Assembly: GCA_949752745.1 (NCBI GenBank)
Contig: OX457034.1
Coordinates: forward strand, 7,400,904 to 7,464,903
Length of the DNA: 64,000 bases
Reading direction: 5' to 3'
DNA from: Protula sp. h YS-2021
Taxonomy: Eukaryota > Annelida > Polychaeta > Sabellida > Serpulidae
Position numbers and translations under genes: made by a program. Positions 12,196 to 25,689 of this stretch are shown in pieces. The notes beneath the pieces were generated by a model. The model saw only the letters and a program-made list of their open reading frames with translations. It did not search any database and was not told the origin of the DNA. Position 1 is the stretch's first letter. Each line of letters opens with the position of its first letter.

Positions 12196-13137
12196 TCAAG
12201 GACATGGATGATTTTTACATTTGCCGCATTCGCAGTTCTTCAAAATGTATATGGGTTTGCCGCAAGTGCGTTGACTAAACACACACGAATTGCTGTAGGT
12301 ATTTCCGTCACTGCCACACACGGGTCTGTATACCATAAGACAGCTTCCTATACCGCATGACCCTAAATCAGTACACAATACAACAGTATGTGACTAACAA
12401 TACAAGGTAGAATAGCACAGCAGTTCCGCAGTACATCATTGCCAAGTACAGCCGTGCATCTGAGTAACAGCAATCATGTTTACAACATAAGGAGACTTGC
12501 GATAAATGTAAGAATAGCTCATTAATGGCAATTAAATGAGAAACACTATTCAAGATTTCAATAAACGTATAAAGATGCTGAAGTAACAGCTATTATGAAG
12601 AATTATTCCAGTTCACCTAGAGTACTTAAGTACGCATATTGACAATTCCAGACCTGATCTACCTTAATTCGCCCTTTGATTTGTTGACACTACTGGAATT
12701 ATCGAGAAGCATTGGAGTGCAGCGAGGCTTATGACTGGTTGACACTACCGGGATTATCGAGAAGCACGGGACTGGGCGTGGCTTATGAATAATTGACACG
12801 GAAGAGATTATCGAGCAGCATGGGAATGTTATTGGGATTATCATAGAACTAAAACTAATGAGTTACAAAGGGCTAAAATGTTATGATAAGAACTAGCAAC
12901 AACAATAAATACCACTAATACCAAAAATAGCACGAAACAAAAATATGAAGAATGCACAATTTATAAAGCTTTACACATAAAGCTTTACTTATAAATCTTT
13001 AAATTTTACATGTTAAAATTTTACATAGTAAAAGTATATAATCAATAAAAAATCCAAAACAATTACTTACCACTTGGAAAAGACCAACAACATGTCAGTG
13101 TCGACGCTATAACCATACAAAAAAGCAGCTTTGTCAT
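12196..13137 (-). CDS. Secreted Kazal-type serine protease inhibitor, gene 2
   Basis: Two exons: 13137-13071 (67 nt) and 12362-12196 (167 nt), phase-1 intron with donor G|GTAAGT and acceptor TTTAG|GG; total 234 nt, 77 residues. Exon 1 encodes the signal peptide MTKLLFCMVIASTLTCCW. The mature part is one Kazal domain (PVCGSDGNTYSN) with spacing C-x4-C-x7-C-x10-C-x6-C-x9-C and the same extra-cysteine tail (CECGKC...PC) as gene 1. The predicted P1 residue is Met. Identical exon-1 length and intron phase show it is a tandem paralogue of gene 1. The P1 change suggests different protease targets, which is inference. Confidence 0.88.
12682..12839. repeat. ~55-60-bp tandem repeat in the Kazal gene 2 intron
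   Basis: Three units carry 'ttgacac.accggnattatcga' and 'gcttatga'. The repeat lies mid-intron and does not touch a splice site. Confidence 0.75.
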
Positions 13138-13675
13138 TATACCGCCAGTCTTTCCAATGTAAAATATAGTATGGGTGAGATGTAAATTGTCAATAGAAAA
13201 AATGGTAATATGTAATTGCTACATACATTGCTACATACAAAGAATTAAAAATAGATTGCTTGTTGCATTCAGATACCTAACAATGATTGCTTATTGCATT
13301 CAATAAGTAAATAGCAGCTCGCTTATTACATTCAATCAGTTATCATCGAATTGCTTCCCGCATTCAATCAACTTAGAGCAGATAACTTGCTAGAAACAAA
13401 AAGTAATAATAATTAATAATGAATTGTAACGCACACACGATGACATGCACCCCAATATAAAGAAATGATAGTAACCTTAGTGTTATCTAGCTATGTACAA
13501 AGCTTCGCTAGTCATATTCGCATGGACGTCATAGCTATATGCAATTGAGACACTGAGGATGGCTTTTGGGAACACTTTTTACTTGCGGAAGGAAAGTTGC
13601 TCTGTTGCATAGAGGTAGCATCACAGCAACTGATAGCGGTAAAAAGGGGATTCTCCGCGCTATATAAGTCACTAT

Positions 13676-13676
<1 letters not shown>

Positions 13677-13707
<31 letters not shown>

Positions 13708-13712
13708 TGTGT
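13677..13712. repeat. (TATG)n microsatellite
   Basis: Eight TATG units followed by TG repeats. It adjoins sequence related to the hairpin repeat at 28.4 kb. Confidence 0.9.
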
Positions 13713-13830
13713 GTGTTATAATGGCGATAGACAATGGTCTGGTGTGCTTTGTAGTGAATTCGAGTACTTGTGGAAGTCTAAGAAGTCGCCACTGTGCGGT
13801 TCGTTCTCATGCATTCCAACAGACTCCAAG
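13713..13830 (+). repeat. Diverged copy of the ~100-nt hairpin repeat
   Basis: It shares 'gtgttataatgg', 'attcgagtacttgtggaag' and 'ctgtgcggttcgttc' with the hairpins at 28.4 and 29.8 kb. The right arm is eroded here. Confidence 0.6.
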
Positions 13831-13929
13831 AGAAAGAATTCAGCCTCAAGGTCTGTCCCTACTTTGATTGTTGCAGAAGAACAGTTGACGAGTGATTGGA
13901 TCATACTTGACAACCGTCAATAATACACA

Positions 13930-15235
13930 GAACTGTAACAGCGGGCGACAGAAAATTGCCTGATGAGTAATCAATGCTCAGTTAATTGCAGCAACTGTAA
14001 GGAGACAATCTTGGGGATATCATGAGAGAAATTTTCACATCGAAATCTTCTACTGATCTCTACCGCACAAATAAAAACATCAAAACATATTGTATGTATA
14101 GTGTTAACATTAAATCTGACTGCAAAAATTTTATCAAGTGAAAAAAGAAAAGAAGTTATTAAAATGGCTGAAATGTGAAAAGTAATTTCACCTGCTGTTT
14201 TAGCACAAATCCCAGAAATAATTATTGCACCTGTACGTCTAGAGGTTGTGCGTATTTTATGTATTCCTTTTTGCTATGTGGAGGCCACATGTCTTCTACT
14301 TCTTTTTAAGGTTTTTGCCCCTGTTCAGTAATTAAATCTGTTCCATTAAGCAAAGGATGCACATTGTGAATAGCTAAGAAGGAGGGTGTAGTAAAGAAAC
14401 ACATAAAAGCACAAAACTTAAAAAAATCTACAGTGGACAATAGTTCTCACCTTATTAAAAAAACAGTACTGAAATGCAATTGCACCATATGCTACTGCTT
14501 TTTTAAACAACAAAACAATTGTACCTGTTTTAAGTGGCACTTTTTAATGCCGCTTTACAAATGGCACTTTATAACAGTTCTTTATAATAGCTATGAAAAC
14601 TATGCCTGAAATATTGATTTTTCCTGTGTTTCTACGAAATTATTAATTTCGGCTTTCGCCATTGCTTTAATGGAAAGAATGCCATTAGCCTTACAGCTTT
14701 TGAGGTGTAGCAAAAAATATAATTTAAGTAATAAGTTTGAAATAATATACTAATTATTTAAAACACTTTGAACGTGCGTACTATGTATTATTAAGAATAA
14801 ATAGGTTTTGTAAGAACATTCATGCTTAAGCATCAATGTCTAAACTGAGTGTAGAAATAGATATAAATTAAATACAGTAAAAGTGCACATGAATGAAAGT
14901 TTACTTCACTATGTGAGACTTGTTTTATATTTAGTGTCAAAATGCCGATAGGTTGAATTATCCAAATAGAGAAGACCTCGTATTATCCAGTGAGGTTAAC
15001 TTTCAATCAAAGCACTTCTGAGTTGCGGTGTTACAAACAAGCACAGCTGTAGCAATAGGGCATGAAAAACGAAGTCGTAACATTTAATATTATGTAATAG
15101 ACAGCAATTGTAAGCCCTAGTGACAAGAGTAAAGGATGCAATGAGATGTAATGATGCTGTAACCAAAACTGCAACCATATAAAAGTGCTCTTGACATGAA
15201 TCTCCCCTCATAAAATTAACCCTAACAGAAATCTG
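13930..15235. other. Intergenic interval
   Basis: AT-rich DNA with no supported gene and no striking repeat. Confidence 0.4.
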
Positions 15236-15610
15236 TTCTGTCCATTTCTCACTCCCCTCCTTTCTGTCCATTTCTCACTCCCCTCTCTTCTGTCCAATTT
15301 CCTCTCTCCCTCTCCTCTGTCCGTTTATCATTTCCTTCTTTCTGTCTACTTCTCATTCCCCGTCTCTTCAGTCCATTTCTCACTTTCCCTCTCTTCTGTC
15401 CATTTCCCATTCCTCCTCCTTTCTGTCTATTTCCTATTCCCCTCCCTTCTGTTCATTTCTCATCCCCCTCTCTTTTGTCCATTTCTCATTTCCTGTCTGT
15501 TATGTCCATTTTCCATTCCCACTTTCTTCTGTATAATTCTCATGCTCTCTCTCTTCTGTTCGTTTCTCATTCTCTCTTATTTTGTTTCTTATCTCTCCCA
15601 CTTTCCTTCA
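15236..15610. repeat. Polypyrimidine minisatellite
   Basis: About fourteen diverged units of roughly 26 bp with the phrase 'ctgtccatttctcactcccc'. The plus strand is almost pure C/T for some 370 bp. Confidence 0.85.
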
Positions 15611-15826
15611 GCCTTCCTTCGTAGCTTACTTTGGCCTACTTGTCCGTCCGGCTTACTTTTCATTGTCCGTCATCATTATCTGTTATCATTTTTGCGTCAT
15701 AAATTCCCATAAATAAACAATGGCTTGCATTTTTATTGTAGTCCTAATGAATCCTGACAGTTTATTTTGCAATTTAGAAAAAACCCACGTGTTCTTTACA
15801 GAAAGTATTGAACCCAGCTCGGGTAT

Positions 15827-16010
15827 TCACAAAAGTTAATCATACAATAAACTTTATAAAGAAAATTAACTGACTTTACCAATTTTTTTACAAGAGTGTG
15901 TTTTAGCATAAAGGTAAATGTAGTAAGAAACTTTATAGAGATCTGTTAACTGTAGGACCCGTTAACAGGTTTGTTAAATGCGCAGTTGACTTTTGTAAAT
16001 ACGGCCCCTA
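15827..16010. repeat. MITE-like inverted-repeat element, GTTAAC family
   Basis: The left end reads 'tattcacaaaagttaat' and the right end 'gttgacttttgtaaatacgg', which are inverted copies of each other. The interior holds GTTAACTG/GTTAACAG phrases. Length is about 184 bp with no coding frame. It is related to the copy at 7.04 kb. Confidence 0.6.
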
Positions 16011-17047
16011 GTATTTATTTAGAATAAGCGCTATTTTTATGTTTGCACTGTTCCGTGACATGAACCTGTGGTGGTTGGCATTCTAGCCTTAGAAATATAT
16101 GTGTGGAATCTCAAATAACAGCCCCTTATGTTTAACACGATCTAATGGTTCACTGTAAAGTGCACAATGCATTTGTAACAAAACAGCTATTCATTCTGCA
16201 CACAAGCTATTCATTGTTTACACAAGCGGTTTATGAACTGTAATCAACTAAGTTCTAAAATCTAAGTACACTGTTAGGCACTTTACTGAATAAAAGAAGA
16301 AATGTTAAGCCATCTAAAATAATTGTTTAACGCTTACAAACACGTCATAGAACGAATAAATTACAGGCACTAAAATACAGCAAGCTATGCTAAATTAAAT
16401 TTTCGAAAAACCTGAATAGATCGATTTAACTCCACCATTTTATTGACTTACATAAGGTGTACCTGGGCCATTTGGTATCTGATTTTTTCCGTGAGTGTTC
16501 AAAAGAACACAGACAGGGTGGGTCGGGGTAATTTTGATGCTCATTTTGAGTGCCTATTTCATTAGAATTCGTAAGGAGACAGAGAAACTATTTCATACTT
16601 AGCACTCCGCGTTTAAGGGTCGTTTTAAAATATCAATGTTACTTATTCAATTGTTACTTAATTTCTGGAATTCAACCGTCTTACTGTTGGCTATGGTTCG
16701 ATACTGATTGTGATTGCAGTTTTTTATGCGGACATATTTAGGTATGCATTGTTGACATGCAATCTAGTTGTCACATTATTTCAGCATAACACTCTTTGGG
16801 GAATACTAAAACGGTATATAAATTTCCCCGGACAAGGCCATATATCATATGGTTTTAGAAACATTGACTTTTATGTGTTCATCCAAACCCTGTGCATACT
16901 TAAACGTGCAGTAAAGCCAATGTCAAATATTACTTCCTTTATAACAACACATAATAAGTATGAAAACAAGATATGCTTTAAATATTCAACACAGAGTGTA
17001 CTGCTAAACTAAATATTTTTTACATTATTTGTGTAGACGTGGATACA
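16011..17047. other. Upstream region of the lectin/EGF gene
   Basis: No coding exon is recognised. The short plus-strand frames near 16.5-17.0 kb have no domain. The promoter and any 5' untranslated exon of the lectin gene should lie here, but I cannot place them. Confidence 0.35.
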
Positions 17048-20000
17048 ATGGTTGGAATTAAAATATGCATTTTAATTGCTACTTTTAGTAAAATGACTGA
17101 TCAGGCAGGTATGTATAATTTTTACATAGCAACCATATCCAGAATTGACAGAAGAGTATCACTTAATGAATTTCACATTAAATTTGTGTAAATAAAGCAG
17201 TCTTTTGTGATATAAGAAAAGCTTGATCGAAGTAAAATAATGAACTGTAAACTTTGATGGTTTTGGTAAGCAAAAGAAAACTGTAGAAGCAGTATAATTG
17301 AAAAATTTTACATTAAATAATTGCTAAAATTTTAAATTCATTGCAGAGAAGTAAACGTATTATTTTCTTTTTCAACGACTTGTTCAGAGACTGATTTTCC
17401 TTTAATTATACGTTATTGAAAAAGTGAAGGGTTAGTTGCCGTTGAGCTGATAATCAATCAGCTTTGATTGAATTGCCATAATAGAGCTACTCTCCAAAAA
17501 CCAAATAAGCTATAGAACGGGTGCAAGTTATCAACAAATTTACAAGATGGGTTGAACGCTCTAGACGGCATTGCAATAATCGTCACTTTGACATCGTAAT
17601 ACGTTGCTAAAATTACGAAGTTATGACCATGTTCAGCATATGAGTATTAACTCCTCTACTCACCATATGGATAACTACTGCTGTTTTCTTTCTTTTATTG
17701 CATCATGCAATAAATTTATAGTAGTCCTTACTGAGTTTTTTCTATCTACTGTATCAGATTTAGACAAATTTCATATTCGGCCTCAATAACCAAACATAGA
17801 AATAGCTTTTCACGTCATAGCAAAGGCCTAAACAATTTTACTATGGCATTTGTTGTGATAAGCTATATCCTCTTATATTCAAAATTATGACAAATATAAT
17901 GAAATACTCATTATAAATGAGGTTCAGTTAAAAACGCATAATTAAATAAGCTGCAAAACGACAAACATTAAAAAAACAATCAGAAAGCTGTAAATTATAG
18001 GCTCGACCACAGATACGTAAAGTATAAATGCCCGGTTTATACAGCAATTTATAGAAATATTGACACTTTTTAGACTCACCATCTATACGGTAAAAATTAA
18101 AGCGTAAAATCGATCACTGAAAATATATTTCAGTATTTTTTTCCTGTTTTAATTTCATTCCAATGCAGCATTTTTGCTGAAAGTAGTTTTTTATTTATAA
18201 TAAGCGATTAACCTTTCAGTAAACTAATTACATAGGATTTATTTTTGAGAAATCATTTCAGGTTAATTTAGTAATCGCTGGTAAATATGAGTGTTAAAAA
18301 CAACAAAAACACGCTTAAATGTTTGACATTTCCGTGCTTCACACTTTAGTTTTACACATTTCAATATTTTACGTTTCAGGAGTGTGGAACAACTGGAAAG
18401 ACAGTGAATACTTCTTAAGCGATAACAGATTATTCTGGTTGGAGGCGAAGGACACTTGCGAGAACGAGCTTGATGCAAAACTTGTTGTCATTTTGTCGCC
18501 TGATGAAAATCAATTTTTAAAGGGGTTAATCTCTTCTGGGCAAGATTTGAAGTAAATTGAATTTTGTTTGATTTTAATTTAAATGTAAATACAGTGTCTC
18601 GTATCTATGATTATCAGTATTGGATGGAGCAGAAGAGATATAAAACAAGAACAATAATGTTAAATTGTAGATCTGTTGACTAAAAACAAAGCGCGCAAAT
18701 TTTAATACAATGCGGTATTACTTCGGTGAAAAAATTAGCCAGCTGTCCCTTAAAATATTTTCATTCATTGCTACTTTGTTTTAAGCATTATAAATATCTA
18801 TGTTTATAAAGCTGAGTTCCCAAGTATCAATTTCTTTTCAATTTCTTTTAATTCTCCTAATTTAGAATGTGATTACACAAAAAGTCACGTTTTTGATTTG
18901 TTCCGGTTTTTTTCGCAAAAATCAGGCAGGGTATCAAAGCACTACACATCCAGTAACAGCATAAAACTGCATCCAGTACATAGGGTTATGCTCATTTTGG
19001 TTTTAGTTTCGATGTGACTTTTTGGTTGGGATTGTTTAAATCAAAGTTGAACCTTTGATTTAAACAATTTCAAAGAGAATTGCAAGGTTGGATTTCCGAG
19101 GGCAAAACTTGTTTATTCTTCTTCTGCTTTTCTCTTTCTTTTTCTTCTTCTTCTTCTTCTTTTTCTTCTTCTTCTTCTTCTTCTTCTTCTTCTTCCTCTT
19201 CCTCTTCTTATTTAAAATCTGTTACGTTACTTAGTGCGCAGCATGCTTCTAAGCAGTTCCATCTTACTAACTTCGTTAACAGCGCACCCTGTTAACGCCA
19301 CAATTACTCAGCAATTATCTTCACCGGAGCACTTCTGTTTTCATATAGTATTGCTTCTGGTACTTAAATTACCGCTAAATATTTATAAGTTACGCCAAGT
19401 AGCAGCTTACCCCAATATTATACATACTCAAACGGAATAACATATCTACAATCACCACATCAAAAATGATCGTATATTAAAATTAAATGATGATAAATAA
19501 AAATTACATAATTATTTCATTTATGCATTAACTTTAACAGTAAATGGGTAAAGAATTTTGTTTGATCAATGAACAGTGAACACTGGAAAGAGAGAGACCC
19601 ATGGATAGGCCTGCGCCAGGGTTCCTTAACGTGTAATTGTGAAACCTTAAACAGTACCGAGTGCGAGACTTGTCGTGCGTCATGGACGTGGTTTGACAAC
19701 ACTCCCATGGAATTTATGCAATGGAACAACGGAGAACCAAACGGAAACAAATGTGGGCGTTTGACTCCCACTGGATGGGCTGAGTTCAGTTGCGAGACCA
19801 CCTTGTTATTCATATGTAAAAGAGGTAGCTTTTACTTCAGTCTGACTGACTGTAAATAATATAAAATAATATAGGCAATTAGATGACAGCAGAAGAATTT
19901 AAATATGGATATATAAGCAATTTGTAAGCACAATTTTACAGCCTCTTACGGCCTCAAATTTAGTCAGATAACAAGAAAATAAAATACAATTTCGATACAG

Positions 20001-23000
20001 TTAGGATTGTGGTGTTCAGTTGTGCTCATACGAGGTATTGCTCCGGGCGATGCGACATGTTCAGTCTTGTTAATCATTCAAATACTTCTTTATAGGCCCG
20101 TGACCTGTGTCATTTACTATCATTATAGCCTTTCATATACTAATGTTGCTGAAAGTACTTCCTGCGTACAAAGCGTTGTGAAAATTCTTTACAACATATT
20201 GAAATTGACAAGTTTATTGAGAAATTCAAGGCGTCGTTGTAAAAGAGTTTTGGAATTCTTGCCATGAGCAAACGTCGTATATTCTTAAAACCATACGTTT
20301 GTAAGGTAGAATGTACGTTAAAGAATGTATTTTAAAACATTAGCCGAAATGTAAACAAAAGATGTGTCACTGAAAAAGGTTGTAAGGATAAAATTTTTGT
20401 GGAAGGGGGAGAACCTGTTAGTCTATCACATGTGTTACCATACCTGTGCAAAAAAGGCGTAGAAAGGAGGTAATTTTCCCACAAACTCGGGCCTCAAATG
20501 CCATGTTTCGGGCTTCAGATGATAAAAGAGTGGATCTGTAATGATAACCACGGACCTGAAAACACATTAACGCCTAGTAAAATGATGAATAGCTTTCATT
20601 GAAATGTGTTTCTATTGTAAATCATACAAATCCCTTTATCTGTCATGAAAAATAATACCCATCTGTAATAACAGCTCAATACTTTGCAACTAACTGAACT
20701 TTGATTTTAAAAATTACTTTTCAATACCTAATCTTTGCAGCAAACATTTGTTATGTTGCTTTAGCTGGTATCAATTGATGCCAGCGTAAACACCAATTCT
20801 CTTGAATTCAGATTATCGATACATAATTTTTTTTTGCAAGATGGCATGGACCAAGCTAGTCTTTTGCATTTATTCTAGAATTTTAAGGCAATGTATGATT
20901 TTTTCTCAGACAATATTTGACATTTAAATAAAAATTTGTTTTCAGTGTTACCTGAATGTGTACAAGTATATATTTAGTTTACATTAAGTACTTTGTGACA
21001 GCCATGAATGTGTGCTTGTATATCTTGTTTACGTTCAGTGTTTCTGACAGCTTGAATGTATGCATGTATATCTTTCAGCATTAACGCTTTGAGTCTGACA
21101 TATGCGTTTATGTCTTGATTGCTTTCATCACTTTATGACAGCCTTTCATGTGTGCATATATATCGTGTTCACTTTCAGCGCTTTGCGACAGCCTTGAATG
21201 TGTGTATGGAGACTGCGAGGCAGATAATGGAACAGCCATATGTATCTGTAATAAAGGATACACGGGATTAAACTGCAGCATAGGTATTAATGCTTTATCT
21301 TAAATGGCTAAAAACAGAAATACTCATTTCATTTCTAAATCAATGGTTGTATTTGTATCATCTGTTTAGTTTTAAATCTAAAAGAGGCACTAATTACATC
21401 TTTGCATTTTGCCTCATAGAAATATATCTAAGTAGAGGCATTTGCCCACTTGAGGCACGTTCATTCGTAACTATTATCTTTATATCTGCTGAGACTCAAA
21501 ATGATAATAACATAAGTACGGAGTATAATTTATAAACAGGTTTTGAGAAAAATACAGTACTTGCATTTTTAAGTACCACCTAATTCTAGTAGCAGCTGAC
21601 AGATACCCCATGTCAGTATAAATATAAGATAAGAAAAGTATGTAAGTGTGATTTGCGAAAGACTCACGAGTGTTGTTTGTACTGTAAAATCATAATTCGC
21701 AGCCGAATGAATTCTGAGAAAAAGCAACATAGATGACTCCTTCATCTTAGACGAGTGTTGTTTTCATTTTATCCCGAAAATCCACAAACACCCCAAGACT
21801 CTTTGCAGGACATAACCTTAGTCGTTATGATGGAATAATAGCAAAGGGGGACGTACTGTAATTCATGCACGGTTAGATAAAGAAAAATGCACCATTCCTT
21901 TAGTCAACTCTCTGTCGAACTTAACACAGATACTTCTGTGTGATAAAATAATAAAAACCACATGAGCAGGTGGAATGATCTAAAAGCACACTCGTCGCCT
22001 GCTGCACTGCGAAAGCGAGTGCGCACAGTACGCAAGGTGTAACGTGACGTTTTTGATACTGAAAGAGCAATGAATACTTCTTTACGCATTTAACAGGCGT
22101 ATTCATGAGTCAGAATATTATTGCTTATAATGTTTCCTTTGTACGCGTACTGACAATATTTTTAATGTTAGATATTACATGACATGAAGTGTAGGGTCTA
22201 TTGTTTTCAGATATCGATGAGTGTGATTCTAGGCCATGTCAAAATAATGGACTGTGTCACGATGAAATCAACAGCTACCGGTGCAATTGTAGCGTGCCAT
22301 ATTTTGGAACAAACTGCGAAAGCTGTAAGGAATACAACTTTATAGCAAGGATTAAACTTAGAATTAACTGATGCTCAATTGTTCATAGTGGCACTTTACC
22401 AAAAATATATTAGCTGTATATATTAACATTTAAGTAATAATTGTTATGACAACTTAATTAGTACTGCGCCTTGGAAAAAAGATGCAGAACAAAAATCAGA
22501 TTCTTAGCTGGGCTGCCAATTGGTTGTTTGCATATTAATTTTAATGTCAGGCAGCAATACAAAAGTAAGCCTATCTTACTTACGTTTAAACTTTTCTACA
22601 GCATATTTGTGAATATGTTGTTAACATTTATTATAACAGTGTTGAATGTGTGCATACAAACCTTGTTTAAGTGGATTACATTGAACTGATTATAAAATGA
22701 GTGCTGAACGTCCTGTCTACGCCCAGCGCTTTCATGATTGCTGAATGAGTGCATATTTATTTTTGTTACATTCAGCGCTTTGTGACAACGTTGAAGGTGT
22801 TAATGTGCATCTTGTTTACATTTAGCGCTTTGTGACAACCTTGACTGTGTGCATGGCGTCTGTAAGATTGTCAAAGGTTGAGTTGCGTCCGCGTGTGAGG
22901 AGAATTACGCGGGACTGAATTGCAGCATAGCGTATGTGTATGTGTATATGTGTATATTGCTTAAATGCAAGAAAAATAAAAATAAATGTAAAAGAGATGT

Positions 23001-25017
23001 TTTCCGTAATAAATTTCGTATGTTTACACTATATACTTGCAGTGCTTTGTGAAAGTCTAAAATGTGTGCATGTATCTTTTGTTCACTTCCAGCCCTTTGT
23101 GACAGTATTGAATGTGTGCATGGCGTCTGTGAAATAGATAATGGCACAACTGCATGCGTCTGTGAAGAGGGATACACGGGACTAAACTGCGGCATAGGTA
23201 TTCGACTTTGTGTTTATTGCTTGAGTGAAAAAAAGAAGTAACAAATGCTAAATTCTAAGCACAACATTTATGTGTTTTCTTGGATATTATTATTTCTTTT
23301 AAACAATGCATTTAATGTATAATAGTGTTGCAAAGAAATATTACAGCTGTATATATGTTCTACCATTTCTATTGAACAACAACTTTTATAGCTTTATGAA
23401 TTATTTAAACCAACTATCTGTCTACTTACAAATTAACTGCAGTGATGAAGCAGTATAGCTAAGATGCACATTTAACACTCTATTTAAAGAACCTCTAACA
23501 CAACGATATTGCAAAAAAAAAAACTGGAAAATATATAAGTCTTTGTACTGATTTGCACATTAATCCATGATATACATATTGAACTAAGGTATTTAAATTT
23601 TTCTTGGTGTAGCAGTTTTTATGCATGCAAATTTTATTTTTGCAAAAGCTTATATCAGTAAGATTTTTAAAATAAGTTGATCCATATCTTGCGTACATAT
23701 TTTAATATTTTGTATGTATTAAGAGTAATGGCTTAAAAGCAAAATCTACCTGTGATCCACTTTTGTATTAAGTTTTTGTTACTAAGAAATAAAAAATACC
23801 CTTTATAAAGCTCAATCGACATCTTACTGCCTATCTCGGTTTGGAAATAGAAATCAAGTGACGTCGTCTATCGTGCAATATTTTCTCATAATCCGCTTGT
23901 CGTTTTGCCATAGTTCCATAATTAGAAACAGAACACCATTTTCTATCAATTTAAAAATAATTATAGTTTATTGTTTTTTCTTTCCAAAAATATTGCAAAA
24001 TTAAAATGACAAATTATTAAAACATTTGCTTATATTTGCATATATTTGTGCATGTCTGCTTATTTAATCTTGCTACTTAAGTTTTAAACATAATGCATTT
24101 ATGTTTTTTTATGCAGAGAAAAATGAAAATGTGCCGAGTAGCGATAATCAGTCAGGCTTCTTAGCAAATATTAGTAGAACAGGTATGTAATCTTATGGCA
24201 AGAAATCATTTAACTTATCAACACCACAATGGTCAACATATGGCCAAGTCTATTTTTATAATCGCATTTCTCAAATTTAAATATTCAAATATAATACAGA
24301 TTAATTATTTTTATTATACACTGAGGTATACGAAAAACATGTTTTTCTTCATGAAGGTAATAATAATTACATACTCCTACTAGTTAAGCATGTGTAATGT
24401 TTATCAAACAGATGCAAGGCTTAACCTAGTCGGTTCAAATATTATATAATTCATGAAATAAAAGCCCCCGAACCAAATCAACAAGCGAATTCAAATGGTT
24501 GTGAAACATAAATTCCATAATATGAGTATTATCTGTTCATGTATGGTCTTTGTCTTTTACGATAAACTCGCGGCATGAATAACTCTTGCACTGTGGCTGT
24601 TTAGTTCTTTGAATATTTTTGTTTAGATTTGGTGATAAGCTTAGCGGTTGGAGTAGTAATAGCAGTAGTTTGTCTGACTGTGCTGGCCGGTCTTGTATTA
24701 AGGGAAATTAAACGGTAAATATTAAGACATGATTTATTTAAATTAAATACAATGAATGTAAAATAATGAGCATTTTCAATTCTGTAAAAGTGGGATGGAA
24801 TGTAAAAGCCTTACTATTTTATCCTCTTTTCCTCATGCAAATCAATTCATTTCCTAAGAAACGAAGGAGACTGGATTGTTCAACATCTTGTCAAATTTAT
24901 AATATAATCAAATGCCAAGCGTACAACTGCGGTAATACAAAGGATTTTTAATCCCATAATTACCTTTTTTTCTTAATTGATTTCAGAAGCAAAGCTTCAC
25001 TCACGGACCAGAAATAA
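17048..25017 (+). CDS. C-type lectin / triple-EGF single-pass membrane protein (selectin-like layout), nine exons
   Basis: Exons: 17048-17108, 18380-18551, 19577-19824, 21179-21283, 22211-22324, 23093-23197, 24117-24182, 24627-24714, 24987-25017; all GT-AG; total 990 nt, 329 residues. Residues 1-20 form a weak signal peptide. Residues 21-160 are a C-type lectin domain with EAKDTCENELDAKLV, WIGL, the sugar-site EPN motif (NNGEPNGNKC) and FICKR. The usual WND is WAE, so calcium binding may be altered. Three EGF modules follow: 161-195, a calcium-binding type starting DIDEC (196-233), and 234-268. A short linker leads to a transmembrane helix (about 291-314) and a short tail. It should act at the cell surface as a carbohydrate-binding receptor. 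EGF exons are symmetric phase 1-1. The first exon is the least certain. Confidence 0.85.
19031..19068. other. Perfect 16-bp hairpin in lectin intron 2
   Basis: The arm 'attgtttaaatcaaag' at 19031-19046 is repeated exactly in reverse complement at 19053-19068, with a 6-nt loop. Confidence 0.8.
19116..19208. repeat. (TTC)n microsatellite in lectin intron 2
   Basis: About 90 bp of TTC with scattered T or C changes. Confidence 0.9.
20940..21178 (+). repeat. Tandem copies of the EGF-1 exon acceptor junction
   Basis: Four to five diverged units of about 50-75 bp end in TTCAG or similar and then read like the start of exon 4 ('cgctttgtgacagccttgaa'). The last unit is the functional acceptor at 21178/21179. 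Units near 21040 and 21080 keep good acceptor sequences (cgttcag, ctttcag). Confidence 0.75.
22690..22825 (+). repeat. Further copies of the EGF exon acceptor junction
   Basis: Units at about 22727 and 22777 show 'cagcgctttcatgattgctg' and 'cagcgctttgtgacaacgtt', matching the 5' end of the EGF exons with their acceptor. They stand directly before the dead EGF exon. One more lone copy occurs at about 23039. Confidence 0.7.
22826..22930 (+). pseudogene. Dead EGF exon inside lectin intron 5
   Basis: The segment is 105 nt long, exactly the length of the functional EGF exons 4 and 6, and aligns with both along its whole length (CDNLDCVHGVCKI..., NYAGLNCSI). It has an in-frame TGA in the middle, and the donor GT is replaced, reading ATAG|CGTATG. 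An acceptor-like 'catttag' still precedes it. It is best explained as a duplicated EGF exon that has lost function. Confidence 0.85.
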
Positions 25018-25685
<668 letters not shown>

Positions 25686-25689
25686 TCTA

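Noticed and set aside
16550..17012. Two overlapping plus-strand frames before the lectin gene
   Set aside because: Hydrophobic but without splice-phase agreement with the lectin exons or any domain.
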